This document shows positions 34,780 through 46,585 of a stretch of 64,000 nt of DNA, piece after piece. The position numbers and the translations under genes were made by a program. The first letter of the stretch is position 1; every line of letters starts with the position of its first letter. Below the pieces are notes generated by a model. It made no database searches and was not told where the DNA came from. It was given only the letters and a program-made list of their open reading frames with translations. The DNA comes from Numenius arquata (Eukaryota > Chordata > Aves > Charadriiformes > Scolopacidae): positions 3,218,001-3,282,000 of the forward strand of contig NC_133591.1 of the NCBI RefSeq assembly GCF_964106895.1. The letters are read 5' to 3'.

Positions 34780-35010
34780 GCTCCGCTGCTGTTTATCGTA
34801 CAAAGGCATTTACAATTGTTTGAACAAGTTCCCTGCTCCGCGCCTGCGCTCCCCCGGGACTTCATTTTCAAAAACAAATGCATTTGCGGAATGCATATGG
34901 AAAAGTGCCTCTCAGTCGGGCAATCCGTCTGGCTGTTTGATGTCTCGTTCCCACAGCGTGTCATTTTAAAAGGTAACGTTTTTGTTAATGGAAAACATTT
35001 CGTGGCTTTT
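34780..35010. other. AT-rich island with 12-bp palindrome
   Basis: Complex sequence with GTACAAAGGCATTTACAATT, the palindrome CAAATGCATTTG at 34875-34886, and CATTTTAAAAGGTAACG. Candidate conserved element directly right of the VNTR. Confidence 0.4.
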
Positions 35011-36359
35011 CCCACTCCTCTTTCCCAGCCTCGGCGGATGCGGGATGGGAGAGGGGACAGGCCGTGTGCCACCGCCGCTGCCCATGTGCCACCGCCGCTG
35101 CTGTCCTCACCGTCGCTAGGTGCTCTCGCCGTTCACACCGGTTTTGCCGGGTGGCGAGGTGGTGGGTATTTGTGGGGACCGGTGGCACCGTTGTCCCTGC
35201 AGGTGGTGGGACCCCTGCACCGTGCCACTTGGGGAACACTGCTCCTCCCTGTGCCCTACCTGGCAGCAAAGTGATGGGGGACAGTGAGCTTTTTAAATGT
35301 TTAACAGTGAACAGGAGCATAAATTTCCAACGAGGAGCAGCAGCGTGAGAAAGAGGAGGAGGAGGAGAGGAAGCATGGTCCTGACCATGGGTGTTGCAGG
35401 GAGCCATGCCTGTCCCCCCAGCCATGGCGGGGAAGGGGGGTAGCGTGGGCTCCCAATGGACAAGGGTGACACCTGCACCCTCCCACTGGGTAAGTACGAG
35501 CCCCCAGGGTATGTCCAGGGCACCCCAGGGTGGGAGGCTACTCCATAGAGCTGAGGGGGGGGTCCTGCACATGTTGACCCCCGCTGAAGCATGGCCAGAC
35601 CCTATCTGCAGCCCAATTCAGTCTTGGGGACCCCGATACCCCCCTGGGACAACACAACCAGCTGCTGAGAAGGCAAAGCCAAGCCCGTGAGGAGCTGGAG
35701 CACCACCAACTCCGTGTCAGTGGTGACAGTAGGCACTGGAGATATTCAAACATCTCCAAACTTGAAGGAGGAGGTTATATTTAGCTGGGCACGGTGTGCC
35801 ACCGCTGCCACCTGCCAGCCCCTTGCCGATGGAGGGAGCTGGCACCAGGCATGGAGCCGCTGGCCATGGGGATGACCAAGTGCTGGCACTGCCATGGCTC
35901 GGACAATGCTGATTTTAAAAACACAGCATGTAGCAGAGGGCGACGCTCTCCCAGCACAATGACTTCCCCCAGTCCCTGTTAATCAGGAGCGATTGCTTAA
36001 TTGGCACATTTCTGCCTGGCTGGGGTGTCTGCCAAAGAAGGAGCCTCGCTGCTCCCAGCAGCCACGACCCAAAACCTCCCGTACCCTTGGCCGGCAGAGC
36101 AGCCTGGGGTGGGAATGGGGACACGCAGGGACAGGCAGGGTGACTGGGAGGGCTGGGGCCACCCATGCTGCCTGGCCTTGGTCACATCACTTAGCCTTGG
36201 AAGGGTCCCCATAGCAGTGTCCCCAGCGCTCACCCTCTCTGTCCCCCAAACCCACCCATCCTCAGACTGATCGATGCTGTGGATGGGGGTGCCGCTGGCG
36301 CGAGCCCCCGTTTGTGTCGTTCCCAACCTGCCACCGCGAATCAAAGGAGCTGCCACGCA
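35011..36359. other. No gene seen (35011-36359)
   Basis: GC-rich, with a GGA tract at 35355-35375 and small AT patches at 35285-35335 and 35985-36010. Confidence 0.5.
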
Positions 36360-38088
36360 CGCTGCAGCCCTTTCTTCTCATATCACTCACACCACTTCCA
36401 TGCTACATTGTGACAATGGGGTATAATTAAGGTGTCAGCATATCATTTAGCCTTTTCAATATAAAACCAGGAGACAGGCTGGGAAATCTGTAGTCTTCTT
36501 TAATGAGGAATGCAGGGAAAAAAATAGAGAGGAGGAGAAGAGGAGATAGTGGCTTGGCATGGGTGAGACAAAAGACCCCTTGACGGCGCGGGGCTTTGGA
36601 GGACACGGTGCCACTGCCGGGCGCTGCCACATCCCTGATCCACGGGACAGCAGGCTGGCATGTTGCTGCGGTCACCTCCACGCCACTAGGACCACCCAGT
36701 CCCATGGCTGGAGGGGAGAGGGAACCCCACTGGGACTGGGCACCCCCAAGGCTCCGGGAGCATCCTGGGGTGGCTGCAGGACCCACCAGCACTCGGAGAA
36801 GGGAGGGTGGCAGTGCCACGCAAGGCACCAGCGGTTCCTAGGAGTTCCCACCTGGAAGTCATGTTCAAACGCTACTCCCAGCCCACGAGGATCCTGCAGA
36901 GATGCGTGGGACGTGCAACGAGCTCATGGTATAATAAAGTGCAACCAGTTATATGACAAAGGACGCAGCCATGCATGCCACAAGCTCACACTGGTGCTGC
37001 TGCGGCACCACGAACACAGACGCGGCACCAAACGGTGAGAGATGCTGTGTCCACCACGTTGCCAACCATTTCCACAACAGCCGTCGTGGCCCCATTAATA
37101 TTTTTCCCAAGTCCCAGCAGCTGATTCCCAGCCGTCGTTACGTGGGGTCATCCTGGCTGCATCACCGTGCCAAAAGCAGGGTGTCCCGTCTCCCCCGCAC
37201 CATCCCGCGGGCACCGCACCGCACCGGGGGGACGGTTGCGACTGAGAGGGCAGCGAGGAGTTCAATGCCATCAATAATCCCTTGATGGCTATAGAAAGCG
37301 CTTTCCCGAGGAATAAATTCTTGCCGCATCAAAAGGAAGCTACAAATCAATGCGCGAGTCGCCCATTCCTAACGATGGGAACTCGTCTCGCTACAGTGGG
37401 AAGCATTAGCAGGGCGCGGGGGGGGGGGGGGGAGGGAGAGTGGGGCCAGCACTGTGCCTCCACACTCGCCCCATGGCTGTGAGCAACAGATGCCCCATAA
37501 GCCAAGGACCAAAATTAACGATGGGGTGAAACGAGAGCAGGACGAGCCGCTCTGGCCAGCACAGTGGCCACCTCACCCCGGCTGCTGTGCCAGCTCTGGG
37601 AGCCACGTGCCAGGGACACATCTGCAAACACCTTGTCCTGTGGCTAGCTGGAGCTGGGAGATGGCTAGGGGATTTTTAATTTTATTTTTATTTTCTAAAT
37701 TATTTTTATTTCTTTTTCTTGTATAATGATCCCTCTCAACTTTTCTGTACGGTACATCCCTGCACAGCTGGCTGGGATGGCTGGGCCCCCTCTGGTGCCC
37801 GGCTGCCGTTCAAAGCAGGGCTGTGTCACCACGGTGCTGCCACCGCGGCGGTGGCCCCCGCGCAGCCTCCCGCCTCCATCCCGGCCTTTGTCTGCGCCGG
37901 CTCCGGCTTTCAGGGCAGTTTCGTCGAGATGGATGTGCAGCCCCGCAGAGGCAGACATGTTCCAGGCGAGATCCCGGGAAGAGGTTTCCTTAGCAACAAT
38001 AATGAAGTGCAAGCAAGAGAAAAGCTCTCCTGGCTCCGCTCCCTCCTCCGGGGGGACTCCTGAGCGGGTTTGGGAACCTCCAATGGCA
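36360..38088. other. Mixed, no gene (36360-38088)
   Basis: AT patches at 36370-36530 (GGGGTATAATTAAGG), 36925-36960, 37088-37110 and 37260-37360. A G-run lies at 37420-37432 and a T-rich TTTTTATTT block at 37670-37725. Confidence 0.4.
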
Positions 38089-38682
38089 GAATCATAGAGT
38101 ATTTATGGCTGGAAAGGACCTTTAAAGTCCATCTAGTCCAACCCCCCTGCAACAAGCAGGGACATCTTCAACTCGATCAGGTTGCTCAGAGCCCCATCCA
38201 ACCTGACATGGAACGTTTCCAGGGATGGAGCATCCACCACCTCTCTGGGCAACCTGGGCCAGCGTCTCACCACCCTCAGTGTAAAAAATTTCCTTATATC
38301 TAGCCTAAATCTCCCTTCTTTTAGTTTAAAGCCATTACCCCTTGTCCTATCGCAACAGGCCCTATTAAAAACTTGTCACCATCTTTCTTATAAGTCCCCT
38401 TTAGGGACTGGAAGGGGCTCTAAGCTCTCCCCGGAGCCTTCTCTTCTCCAGGCTGAACCCCCCCAACTCTCTCAGCCTGTCCTCACAGCAGAGGGGCTCC
38501 AGCCCTCCCAGCATCTCCGTGGCCTCCTCTGGCCCCGCTCCAACAGGTCCATGTCCTTCTGATGTTGGTGGCCCCAGAGCTGCAGGCAGCACTGGGGAGC
38601 GGGGGGGGTCTCCCCAGAGCAGAGCAGAGGGGTAGAATCCCACCCCCCCTCACCCTGCTGGCCACACTACTTGTGCATTACG
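38089..38682 (-). mobile_element. CR1 LINE 3' fragment, older copy
   Basis: It starts at GAATCATAGAGTATTTATGG and runs through the CR1 3' UTR and tail of the coding region in reverse complement, to CTGCTGGCCACACTACTT. It carries more substitutions than the copy at 8.3 kb (for example ATCTAGTCCAACCCCCCTGC and a changed terminal octamer). About 590 bp are recognisable. Confidence 0.92.
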
Positions 38683-38861
38683 AGTGCCCGGGCTGAGAGC
38701 CATGTGTACCGGGCAACCAAACCACACGGAAGAGCATCCCCTGAGCATCCCTCCGGCCAGGGAGCAGCTCTTGCCTCCCAAATCTCCAAGCTGCCTCTGC
38801 TCGGGAGGATGGAAATGTGACCATCTCCAGCAGGAAACCCCAAAATGCGATGGGTGACCCC

Positions 38862-39012
38862 GTCCCCTGGCAACGCGATGCTAAACTGAACAAGAGCCCA
38901 AAGTGGTTGTTTTTCCTCCCAAAAGCTGGGAAGGTGCTTGAAGGGTGGGGGGGGGGGGTTAGGGGGCTGAGGGAGCGTGGTGCTAATGAGGTGCTGATTG
39001 ACTTCCCTGCAG
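38862..39012 (+). repeat. Inverted repeat, left arm
   Basis: This arm pairs with 39415-39560 on the opposite strand. Shared landmarks are CTAAACTGAACAAG (CCAAACTGAACAAG in the partner), a GGGTGGGGGG stretch and GGTGCTAATGAGGTGCTG. The last 32 bp (38980-39011) are identical between arms; the rest is clearly diverged. Not a CR1. Confidence 0.8.
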
Positions 39013-39414
39013 CTCCTGGCGGGATGCTCGGGAAAGGGACATGCACTGGAGCATCCCTCCGGCTTCGGGGGGGTCCAACAGCCCCCGCTGCCGGCCACCA
39101 GCATGGGATGAGCGGCTGCGATGGGGGGTGCCGGGGGGGGGGCGTCCCCGGGGAGGACGGGCCGGCAGCACACCGTGCCGCCTGTAATTGCTAATCCGAG
39201 TTTTTAATTATCTCCTTTGAATTGTATTTCTCCCCTTTCACCCCTCCCTTAATGAAATCACAGGTGAGCCGCTCTCCGACGGGATAAATCGGTGGTGGTA
39301 GGAGCTGGGAAAGGTGGGTGGGGGCCGAAGCTCCGTGCAAATCCCCCCCAACAGCCTGGGGGGGGGTGTTTAATGGGGCTCAGCCAGTGCCTGCCCCACC
39401 TCAATACTTAGTCT
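39013..39414. other. Spacer of the inverted repeat with AT patch
   Basis: GC-rich at both ends. At 39183-39265 it contains CTGTAATTGCTAATCCG and TTTTTAATTATCTCC, a homeodomain-like patch. Confidence 0.5.
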
Positions 39415-39560
39415 TGCAGGGAAGTCAATCAGCACCTCATTAGCACCTCGCTCCCTCCGTCCCCCCACCCCTCCTTGCAACACCCTCCTGGCTTTGAGGG
39501 GGAAAAAAACCAACCCAAATCGGGCACTTGTTCAGTTTGGCATCGCTGGGCCAGTGTCCA
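39415..39560 (-). repeat. Inverted repeat, right arm
   Basis: The reverse complement of 39415-39446 equals 38980-39011 exactly. The similarity decays outward to about 39560 (GCGATGCCAAACTGAACAAG on the minus strand). Confidence 0.8.
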
Positions 39561-39819
39561 TCCTCCAGGAAACCTCTGTCGGAGCGAGGGACAGGGGGTG
39601 GCTCTTCAGGGACATCCCCTACCCCTTGCCCTGGGGACGGTGGGACCCCCCCAGGATCCCTTGGGTCCCCCCCAGGATCCCTTGGGTCCCCCGGGAGCCT
39701 TACCCCCTCTGGGTTGGGGCAGTTTTCCAGCCTCGCCGCAGAGCGGTGGCGATGCCCCTTCCTCCCCGGCCCCGCCGGCACACCGGGCGATGGCACTGTG
39801 CCTCGAATCACAATTACAG
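39561..39819. repeat. 21-bp tandem duplication in GC-rich DNA
   Basis: Two 21-bp copies (39642-39662 and 39663-39683) built on CCCCCCCAGGATCCCTTGGG, plus a partial third. The surrounding DNA holds no gene. Confidence 0.75.
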
Positions 39820-40214
39820 TAAATAAATCCTATTAGAAGGACTTTTACTACCGCATGCGTCTCATTACAATACGCCCAAACCCCCGGCTCCTGGGATCGC
39901 CACTGTAATGAGGCCGGGATGGATGGATGCTGGAAAATTAATGCTTATACAAGTTAATTTGTTTTTATTAGCACGCGTCGGCTGGCAGAGGGGATGGAGG
40001 GGGGGGACGGGACCGGGTGCTGCCCCACCAGAGCGGCACAGGGATGGGGACATCCCCATGGCCACCTTCGTGAGAGCAGCACCCGGGCAGCGAGCTGGAG
40101 CGCTGCCTGCCAGCGTCCCCCCAAAGCCACCACCCGGCTGCCCTTGGCCTTGGGGACACCCCTGTCCCATGCCGGGGTGGGCATCCTCCCACAGATGGTG
40201 GCAAGGAACCAGCA
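39820..40214. other. AT patch then GC-rich, no gene (39820-40214)
   Basis: AATCACAATTACAGTAAATA and GGAAAATTAATGCTTATAC mark the AT part (39805-39975). The rest is GC-rich and empty. Confidence 0.4.
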
Positions 40215-40965
40215 CACCGGACGAGGTCACGTCTCATTAATGAAAGCTAATTAAGAGGAAATCATCAAAAAGAGAGGACGGGAGCCACGCTAAATAATCC
40301 ACGCCGGTGCTAGCTGGTAATTAACTCGTTAGGGCTGTGATGGCTCCTCCGGCTAGTGTGGCACCGAGGGGTCACCAAGAGCATCCCCATCCCCTGTCCC
40401 GTGGCCACCAAGTGTCCCCTCGCCCAGCCCCAAGGCACAAATATTGACAGCCGTACCTGCGGGAACAGCTGGGCCTTCCTCCGGCTTGGAAAATATAGAT
40501 CGCACCGTTAATAATACATACATTTATTAAAATTAAAGCACCAGCAGATATTACATCCAGCGGCACTAAATTATGGATAGACCTCATCCCCAACCTTTGT
40601 TTTTAATTAAAAAGCCCCTTTCAGTAATTCCATTAAAGCAGCAGCTTATGTTTTCTTTCTCTTCCCCTCTTTCAACCGCGCGATCCGGCAGCATTCGGGT
40701 TGCGCTGATGAAACGCCTTTGAAGTTTCATGAATTGCTGATGTAATTGAATAAAAATAATATTAAGGGGAGAGCGAGAGAGAGAGAGAGAGAGAGAGAGA
40801 CTTTTCTCTAAACCTAAATCCTAATGAAATCACCTTACCGTGCCGAGCAGAGTGACAGCGAGACGCTGGATTTGTGCATATTCCCATAATCCTAAACCCA
40901 TTAGCCAGGAGGCTCCGTGAGAACCACATGTTGCGGATTACGGCTGGAAAAAAAAAGCTCTGACA
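40215..40965. other. Long AT-rich island, candidate conserved element cluster
   Basis: Includes CTCATTAATGAAAGCTAATT, GCTGGTAATTAACTCG, CGTTAATAATACATAC and GATGTAATTGAATAAAAATA. A (GA)n tract lies at 40770-40801. Dense TAAT cores and no coding frame. Confidence 0.42.
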
Positions 40966-41929
40966 AAAACCTGAACCTCCCTTAATTGCTGCGGGGAGGT
41001 GCAAAGACGAGGGACACCACTCCAACCTCCCCCCCCCCCCAACTTCGTGATGGCGGGAGGTGCACCGAGCACGCTGGGGCTCAGAGCCCTCGACCTCCCC
41101 CCTCGCCCTACTAACGAGCCCCTCGCAAGCACTTCGTTAGCGCTTTCCTCACGGATCATGCGGCCCGCAATTAAGGTGGAGGGCTTTCCAATTATTTTGC
41201 TGCGCGCCGTTATTAATGGAAATATTAATTTTGCATAAGTGCATCTTTCCACCCCTTAAACACCAGAAGATTATCTTAAAAGCAGCTGGAAGGCAACAGC
41301 GGGGGACGGTGACGGTGCTACTGGTTCCACCGGTCCCCGCTGCCCCCCGGACCCTCTCGGCAGCGCTGGGCTGCCTTTCCTTATCCAAGGCCAATGGATC
41401 CAGGGATCGGCTACGCTCCAAGGATGCTCCTGCTAAAAGAGAACGTGTCGGGAGGGCTGAGCTCGGTTCCCCCGTCAGGTGTAATTGCAGCTTCCATCTT
41501 GCGAGGCGACGGCCCAGCGCCTTCCTGCTCTTTAATTATAATTGCCCTTAATGCATTGTACCAGCCGCCGTTAACCAAATGATAATTGCAACATCGATCT
41601 TGCGAAAAATCACAGCAGGAAACCCAAGCGGCCGCATCTCAGCGCGGAGGTGAAGGGCAGTTCAGCCCCACGCCGGCAGCCGGGGACGGCAGTGCCGTGA
41701 TGCCATCGGGACCCCCGGCCGTGCCCCTGTCTGGGCTCTGCCCTGCTCTGCCCCCCAGCCCCAAGCAGGGATGCCCGGCCGGAGGTGATGCTCGGGAAGG
41801 AGCTGGTGCTCCGGGAGTCACTGGTGGCTCCAGTCGGCAGAGCCCAGGTCCCACAGCACATGTCCCCATGCCGGGAAGGGGACCATGCTCAACGGGACTA
41901 GGAGGACCAAGTCGCCTTTCCTTTCTTCT
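40966..41929. other. Mixed, AT patches between GC-rich DNA, no gene (40966-41929)
   Basis: AT patches at 41165-41285 (CGCAATTAAGG, CGTTATTAATGGAAATATTA) and 41515-41600 (TTTAATTATAATTGCCC). C-run at 41028-41040. Confidence 0.4.
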
Positions 41930-42190
41930 CTCTCTCCTAATTTCTTTCTTCCCAATTTAAACTCCTCTCCAGGATAATGCAATAAAGACATGAAGCACCT
42001 AATTTTCATTGGGGGACAACAGACGCAATGGTATATTTACCCAGTCATACCATTATGAAATCCTACAATTAAGGCTTCAATCAGATAAATGCAATTACAT
42101 AATACGATCTTATACGATATAATTAAAAACATCTGCAATCAAACTGAAGCCGATGGTACAGTAATCCTTAATCAGAAATTACCCACCAGC
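41930..42190. other. AT-rich island
   Basis: Contains ACCTAATTTTCATTGGGG, CTACAATTAAGGC and a local repeat of TATACGAT (CTTATACGATATAATT). Candidate conserved element. Confidence 0.4.
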
Positions 42191-44289
42191 AGCTCCAGTG
42201 GAGAGGCTCCATCCTGGAATCTGGTGGGATGCGGTGGCAGCATCATGGTTCCCCTGGGGCACAGCCACTGCGGGAGGATGATGGGTGGCCATGGGTGACC
42301 CCAGGTGGCCATGCGGAGCCACTGGGACCCTCTGGGTCATCCTATCCCATCCCGTCCCATTCCATCCCAGCCTCGCTCTGCCCCCAAATCCATGCTTGTC
42401 TCCCATTTAATCCCGTGAGCCCAGAGCCACGAGGGCTCGATGTTCCCCACTCCCCAGTTGAGACCCAGACCAAAATCCCATCGGAGCTGGGCTGGGACAT
42501 TGGCATAGCCAGCACCATGGCACAGAGAGGTGCAGGTTGGATGGCAGACAGGGGGGGGAGTTCACCTGCGGGTACCCCCAGCCCTGCCGGGGTCTGGGGC
42601 TGGCAGCCCCACACCTGCAAAGCGACTGGGGATGCTCCCTGGGATGTGCAGGTGGGAACGGGCCAGGCATGGTCGGCTGGTTTCGGTTGCACCGGCCACG
42701 CCAGCGCCAACGTGCCGGTGTCGGTGCCGGGACGGGCTGAGCCGTGCCGGGAGCCGCGCAGGCAGCCAGGCTGCGTGCCCGGCCCTGGCTGCATCTCCGC
42801 TTGCCGCCGGCTGGCACCAAATGAAGACAAATGGGCTGGGTGACACATTAGCATCCATTATCGGAAGCGCCGGGGAGTCGCGCCGGCGCTGGCAGGAGCA
42901 GCAGCTGCTCCCAGGCCGGTGCGCAGAGCACCCCAGCCCAGGTCTTGGCACCCCCTCCTCAGGGTTCAGGGGTGCTGGAGGGCTCTGTGGGGCTGGCACA
43001 GCCTTGGGGGTTCCAGCACCAACTCCTTGGCTCTGCCCACAGCCAGAGCCCCCCCAGGGCTCTTGGCAAAGGCAGCGGGAGACGGATGGGGTCCAGCCCC
43101 GTGCGGGGTCCCCATCCTCTCGGCTCACACCTCGGCGCCAGCATCGCTACTAAGTTTTGCTTCTGGAGGCTGAAGCGAGCATCGGCTCCCCCTTGTTATT
43201 TCGGGGCACAACACACCTCTCCCCACCCCGGGGAAGCTGCAGAAATCCCACGTTTTGCTGGGAGATGGGACCGGGGTGACAGAGCTGTCCTCAGGCGGAG
43301 AGGGAGAAGCAGGGTTTTAAAAAGCCCACAGAGCGAGTGTTGCTCCTTTGGCTTTTGCATCAGAGCGTCCCCCACACGGGAGGATGCCCACGGTCCCATC
43401 CGAGCAGCCGTGCTGGCTCCCCTCTGCTCCCCAGCAGCACCAATCCAGCAGCGTCGTGCCCAAACCAGGCTCCCACCCAGCAAAGCCGAGTCCCCGGTGG
43501 GCTGGGGGCGGCCAGGATCTGCCGTGGGTCCCCCTCATGACTCCAAGCCCCTCATCCTTCACACCTGGCTGGATGTTAGTCCAGCTAATAAAAAAGATGG
43601 AGAAAGAGCGTTAGGGCTCTTCCTGCCTTATCGCAGCATCAGGGACAGGATACTTCATACCTCCTGGGGGCATTTCCCAAGCTGCCACCCAGCTCTGCTC
43701 CCAAGGTGCCAGGCGCTGGAGGTCCCCATGACCCACCTCCGCCCCGAGACCCCACAGCACCCCCCTGGCACCCGCGCCCACCCGCTGGGTGCTATGGCCA
43801 CTCGCCCACCGCCCCAGCCCCTGCCCTCCGCATCCCACAGGGATGCTTTCCAGGGGTGCTGACATGACCCCCCCCGTACATGCTGATCTATTTCTCCGGT
43901 GGCATCCCCGGGACAGCATGTGGAGCTTCCCAGCGTGCTGGCACTGGCCACCGGCAGCCGATATTCTGCTGATGCGGTGTCTGCACGGCAGCTGCCCGGG
44001 GGGGGTCAGGAGGAGCCGCGGGGCGAGGCGGGAGCACCGACCCTGCCAACCTTTTCCACCCCCTGACCTTTCCCGAGCCCCTCTCGGAAATGCCACGGAG
44101 CTCCTCGCCCGGCTGGATTAAATGTCAGGGAAGGTGCATTGAATATTTCCAGCCGCCACGCCGGGCGCTTGCGGGTGGGTTTCCCCAGCGCGACTGGCAT
44201 CGGGGGCACGAGAGCCTGTCCCCGTCCCTGTCCCCATCCCCATGTCACCCTGGCAGAGGGCTGAGCCGGCCGTGCTGCCGGGACGATCC
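42191..44289. other. GC-rich, no gene (42191-44289)
   Basis: Two kilobases of GC-rich DNA. A 305-codon plus frame (42945-43862) and several others overlap on both strands, all Pro/Arg/Ser-rich with no domain, which points to composition and not coding. Confidence 0.5.
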
Positions 44290-44899
44290 GCGCTCGGCTG
44301 GCTGCGAGCGTTTAAGCAGAATTGAGTGTGTGTTCAGGCACTTTCAAACACAAGTAATCTTCATCTGCGAGACGGAAAGTGAAATATGTTATTGCCGGCC
44401 GCAGTAAATTACCCGTGCCAGCCCTCGCGTATAAAACATTGCAGTTGCCGGCCAGTGCACTCACTCACCCGCGCTGTGCTGCCTGCCGCCCCCCATCAAT
44501 TACAAAATAAATGGCTGGTGGTCAGCCCCGACGTGGTGCTGGGGTTTGCTCGGCCACCCCGGCACCGGCACCCACCCCAGCAGTGGTTCTGGCGCGTCCC
44601 GCTGGGGCAGGTGGGGACAGGGGGGACACCGGTGTCGGGGGACGGATTCCCCCTGGAAAGCACCGGGTCCTGCCGGCAAAGCCAGTGGGAGCTGGGGAGA
44701 GACCGGCAGCAGCGCAGAGCGTCGGCTGGTTTGTCTCCTACTCCCCGGGAACAGCCCCCCGTGTCTGGGCATCCTCAGCATCGCGGCGATGGTGCGTGTT
44801 CGCCTGCTTCGTCAAGGCTAACGAGCTGCAGCGGCGGAAGCGCCCGAGGAAGGCAGGAGGTGAGCACACAGCTCCTGCTCATTTTTTCCTTTTTCTTTC
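44290..44899. other. Short AT patch then GC-rich, no gene (44290-44899)
   Basis: AT patch at 44310-44445 (ACACAAGTAATCTTC, GCAGTAAATTACCC). The remainder is GC-rich. Confidence 0.4.
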
Positions 44900-45170
44900 C
44901 GGGAAAGCCAAGCCCAAACCCGCAAAATAAATAAAATAAATTTCTGCAACTTTAACAATCATTGTGTTGGATTTGGGAGATGTTATTCCTCGTGACAGAC
45001 AAGGGCAATTATCTGCTATCCGCCAGCAGTTTTAGCCTAATTTCATTACTGCAGTGCAATTCTTCCCGAGCCGCTAGTCTATCACTGTCTCACAGAAAGG
45101 ATTAGCCGGCACTTTCTTCATCTTCAAATGAATTTTAGCTGTCATGCCCTTGATGAATAGAAGAGGGAGG
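44900..45170. other. AT-rich island
   Basis: Contains AATAAATAAAATAAATTTC, TTTAACAATCATTGTGTTGG and CCTAATTTCATTACTGCAG. Candidate conserved element. Confidence 0.38.
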
Positions 45171-45999
45171 ACTGCTAACCCACGCCAGCGAGCGTGGCAG
45201 CACCGGCACCGGCGCTCACCGCCAAGCATCGCCTGTGCCGGGCACGCCGGAGCTGCTGGCAGCGGGCAGACGGGGATGCTGCTGCCAGCGTGCCGTGGCG
45301 AGCGGGGCTGTCCTCCGCGCTGGCCTGCTGCCTGCAGGAGGAACTGGCCACCGGCCGCTCTTCGGAGACCACATTTGGGAAGTGAGGAGGGCTCAAAGCC
45401 GGTGCCCAGGAGCTGCCTTTCTCCCAGCATCCGGGAGGGATTACAATGACGGCATCTGTAATACAAGGAAATAATGAACACGCCATCTTTCTCCCTCTCC
45501 AGAAGATGCTTATCTGTCAGTCCCGGCCACCGAGGAATAGAGAAAAGCAATTTAAACTTCAGAGCTGAAACCGCAGAGGATGCTGCGGGGAGAGATGTCC
45601 AGGCGACGGCATCCCACGGGGACCCGCAGCGGCCCCGCAGCCAACGGGCAAATTGATGCTTTGCTCTCCTGGCCAAGCTGGAAAAAGGCATGTGGAACCC
45701 GGCTCAACGGCCCCACGCTTGTGTGGCAGGAGGACACCTGCAGTCGGGATGTGCCGGGGGGGTCCCACCCCCACCAGAGCCCCCTCCCCAAATAACGGGG
45801 GACAGGGCTGAGCTCACCAGCGTCGAGCCCGGGCGCACCCCAGGATGCCCGGGGCAGGACAACGGGAGAGGGTCCCAGGGACCTCCCCGGGGATGTGGGA
45901 TGTCACCTTGCGTAAATGAGAAGCTCCGGAGCCAATTGCCGGTGCCAGGGGCTGGCGACAGCCCAGGGGCTCCGTTATTTTTGTAAATGTTAATTCCCA
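45171..45999. other. No gene seen (45171-45999)
   Basis: GC-rich with a small AT patch at 45440-45475. Nothing recognised. Confidence 0.5.
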
Positions 46000-46585
46000 A
46001 CCGGCGCATGGTCCCGGCGGAATATTTTAGCACCTTTAATGCAATTTCCTACTCTCTCTGCAATACCATTTTAATACAACCCAGCCGCACCGTGTACCTG
46101 CTCCCTAATAAACCTCTGCGACTTTAATGAACTAAATAGCAAATTACTTTTTTATTCAAGAATGAAATTTCATCATATTCATAATTCATATTTTATTTCA
46201 GACATCTGCTGCTGATTACATTACATTTAACTAAAATTAGATGATGCTCAGAATGTAATTAAGCCCCTGCCAAATTCTCTGGCCCACCAATACCAGCCTC
46301 GCTCAGCGGGGGCCGCTTGGAACCTAATATGTAATTAGGAGCTATTTTCTAGCTGTTTTTAAAGTCTGAAAATTAGCTGCCTTTATTAATCACACAGACA
46401 AATATAAAGCGGAGCCAACGCTTGCTGAAATTTCTAAAAAGGATTTTTTTTTAATTATACACCACATAGCGCTGAGACTCATTTTGAATGTTGATTTGTT
46501 GTGCACTGACATTTTGACAACTAGTTCTCAATTTGTCTGTCGTAGTTAGGCAACAACAAAGCAGACGGTAATACTTAACTTTCAA
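46000..46585. other. Long AT-rich island, strong candidate conserved element
   Basis: The most AT-rich long block of the window. Includes CTTTAATGAACTAAATAGC, TCATATTCATAATTCATATT, CATTTAACTAAAATTAGATG, CCTAATATGTAATTAGGAGC and CTTTATTAATCACACAGAC. Complex, not a simple repeat; no coding frame. Confidence 0.45.

Noticed and set aside
33771..34823. Series of 127-166 codon plus-strand frames
   Set aside because: They are the same repeat read in each copy, ending at TAG inside the unit; no independent gene evidence.
42945..43862. 305-codon plus-strand frame
   Set aside because: GC-rich composition, overlapping frames on both strands, no domain, no plausible splice or promoter context.
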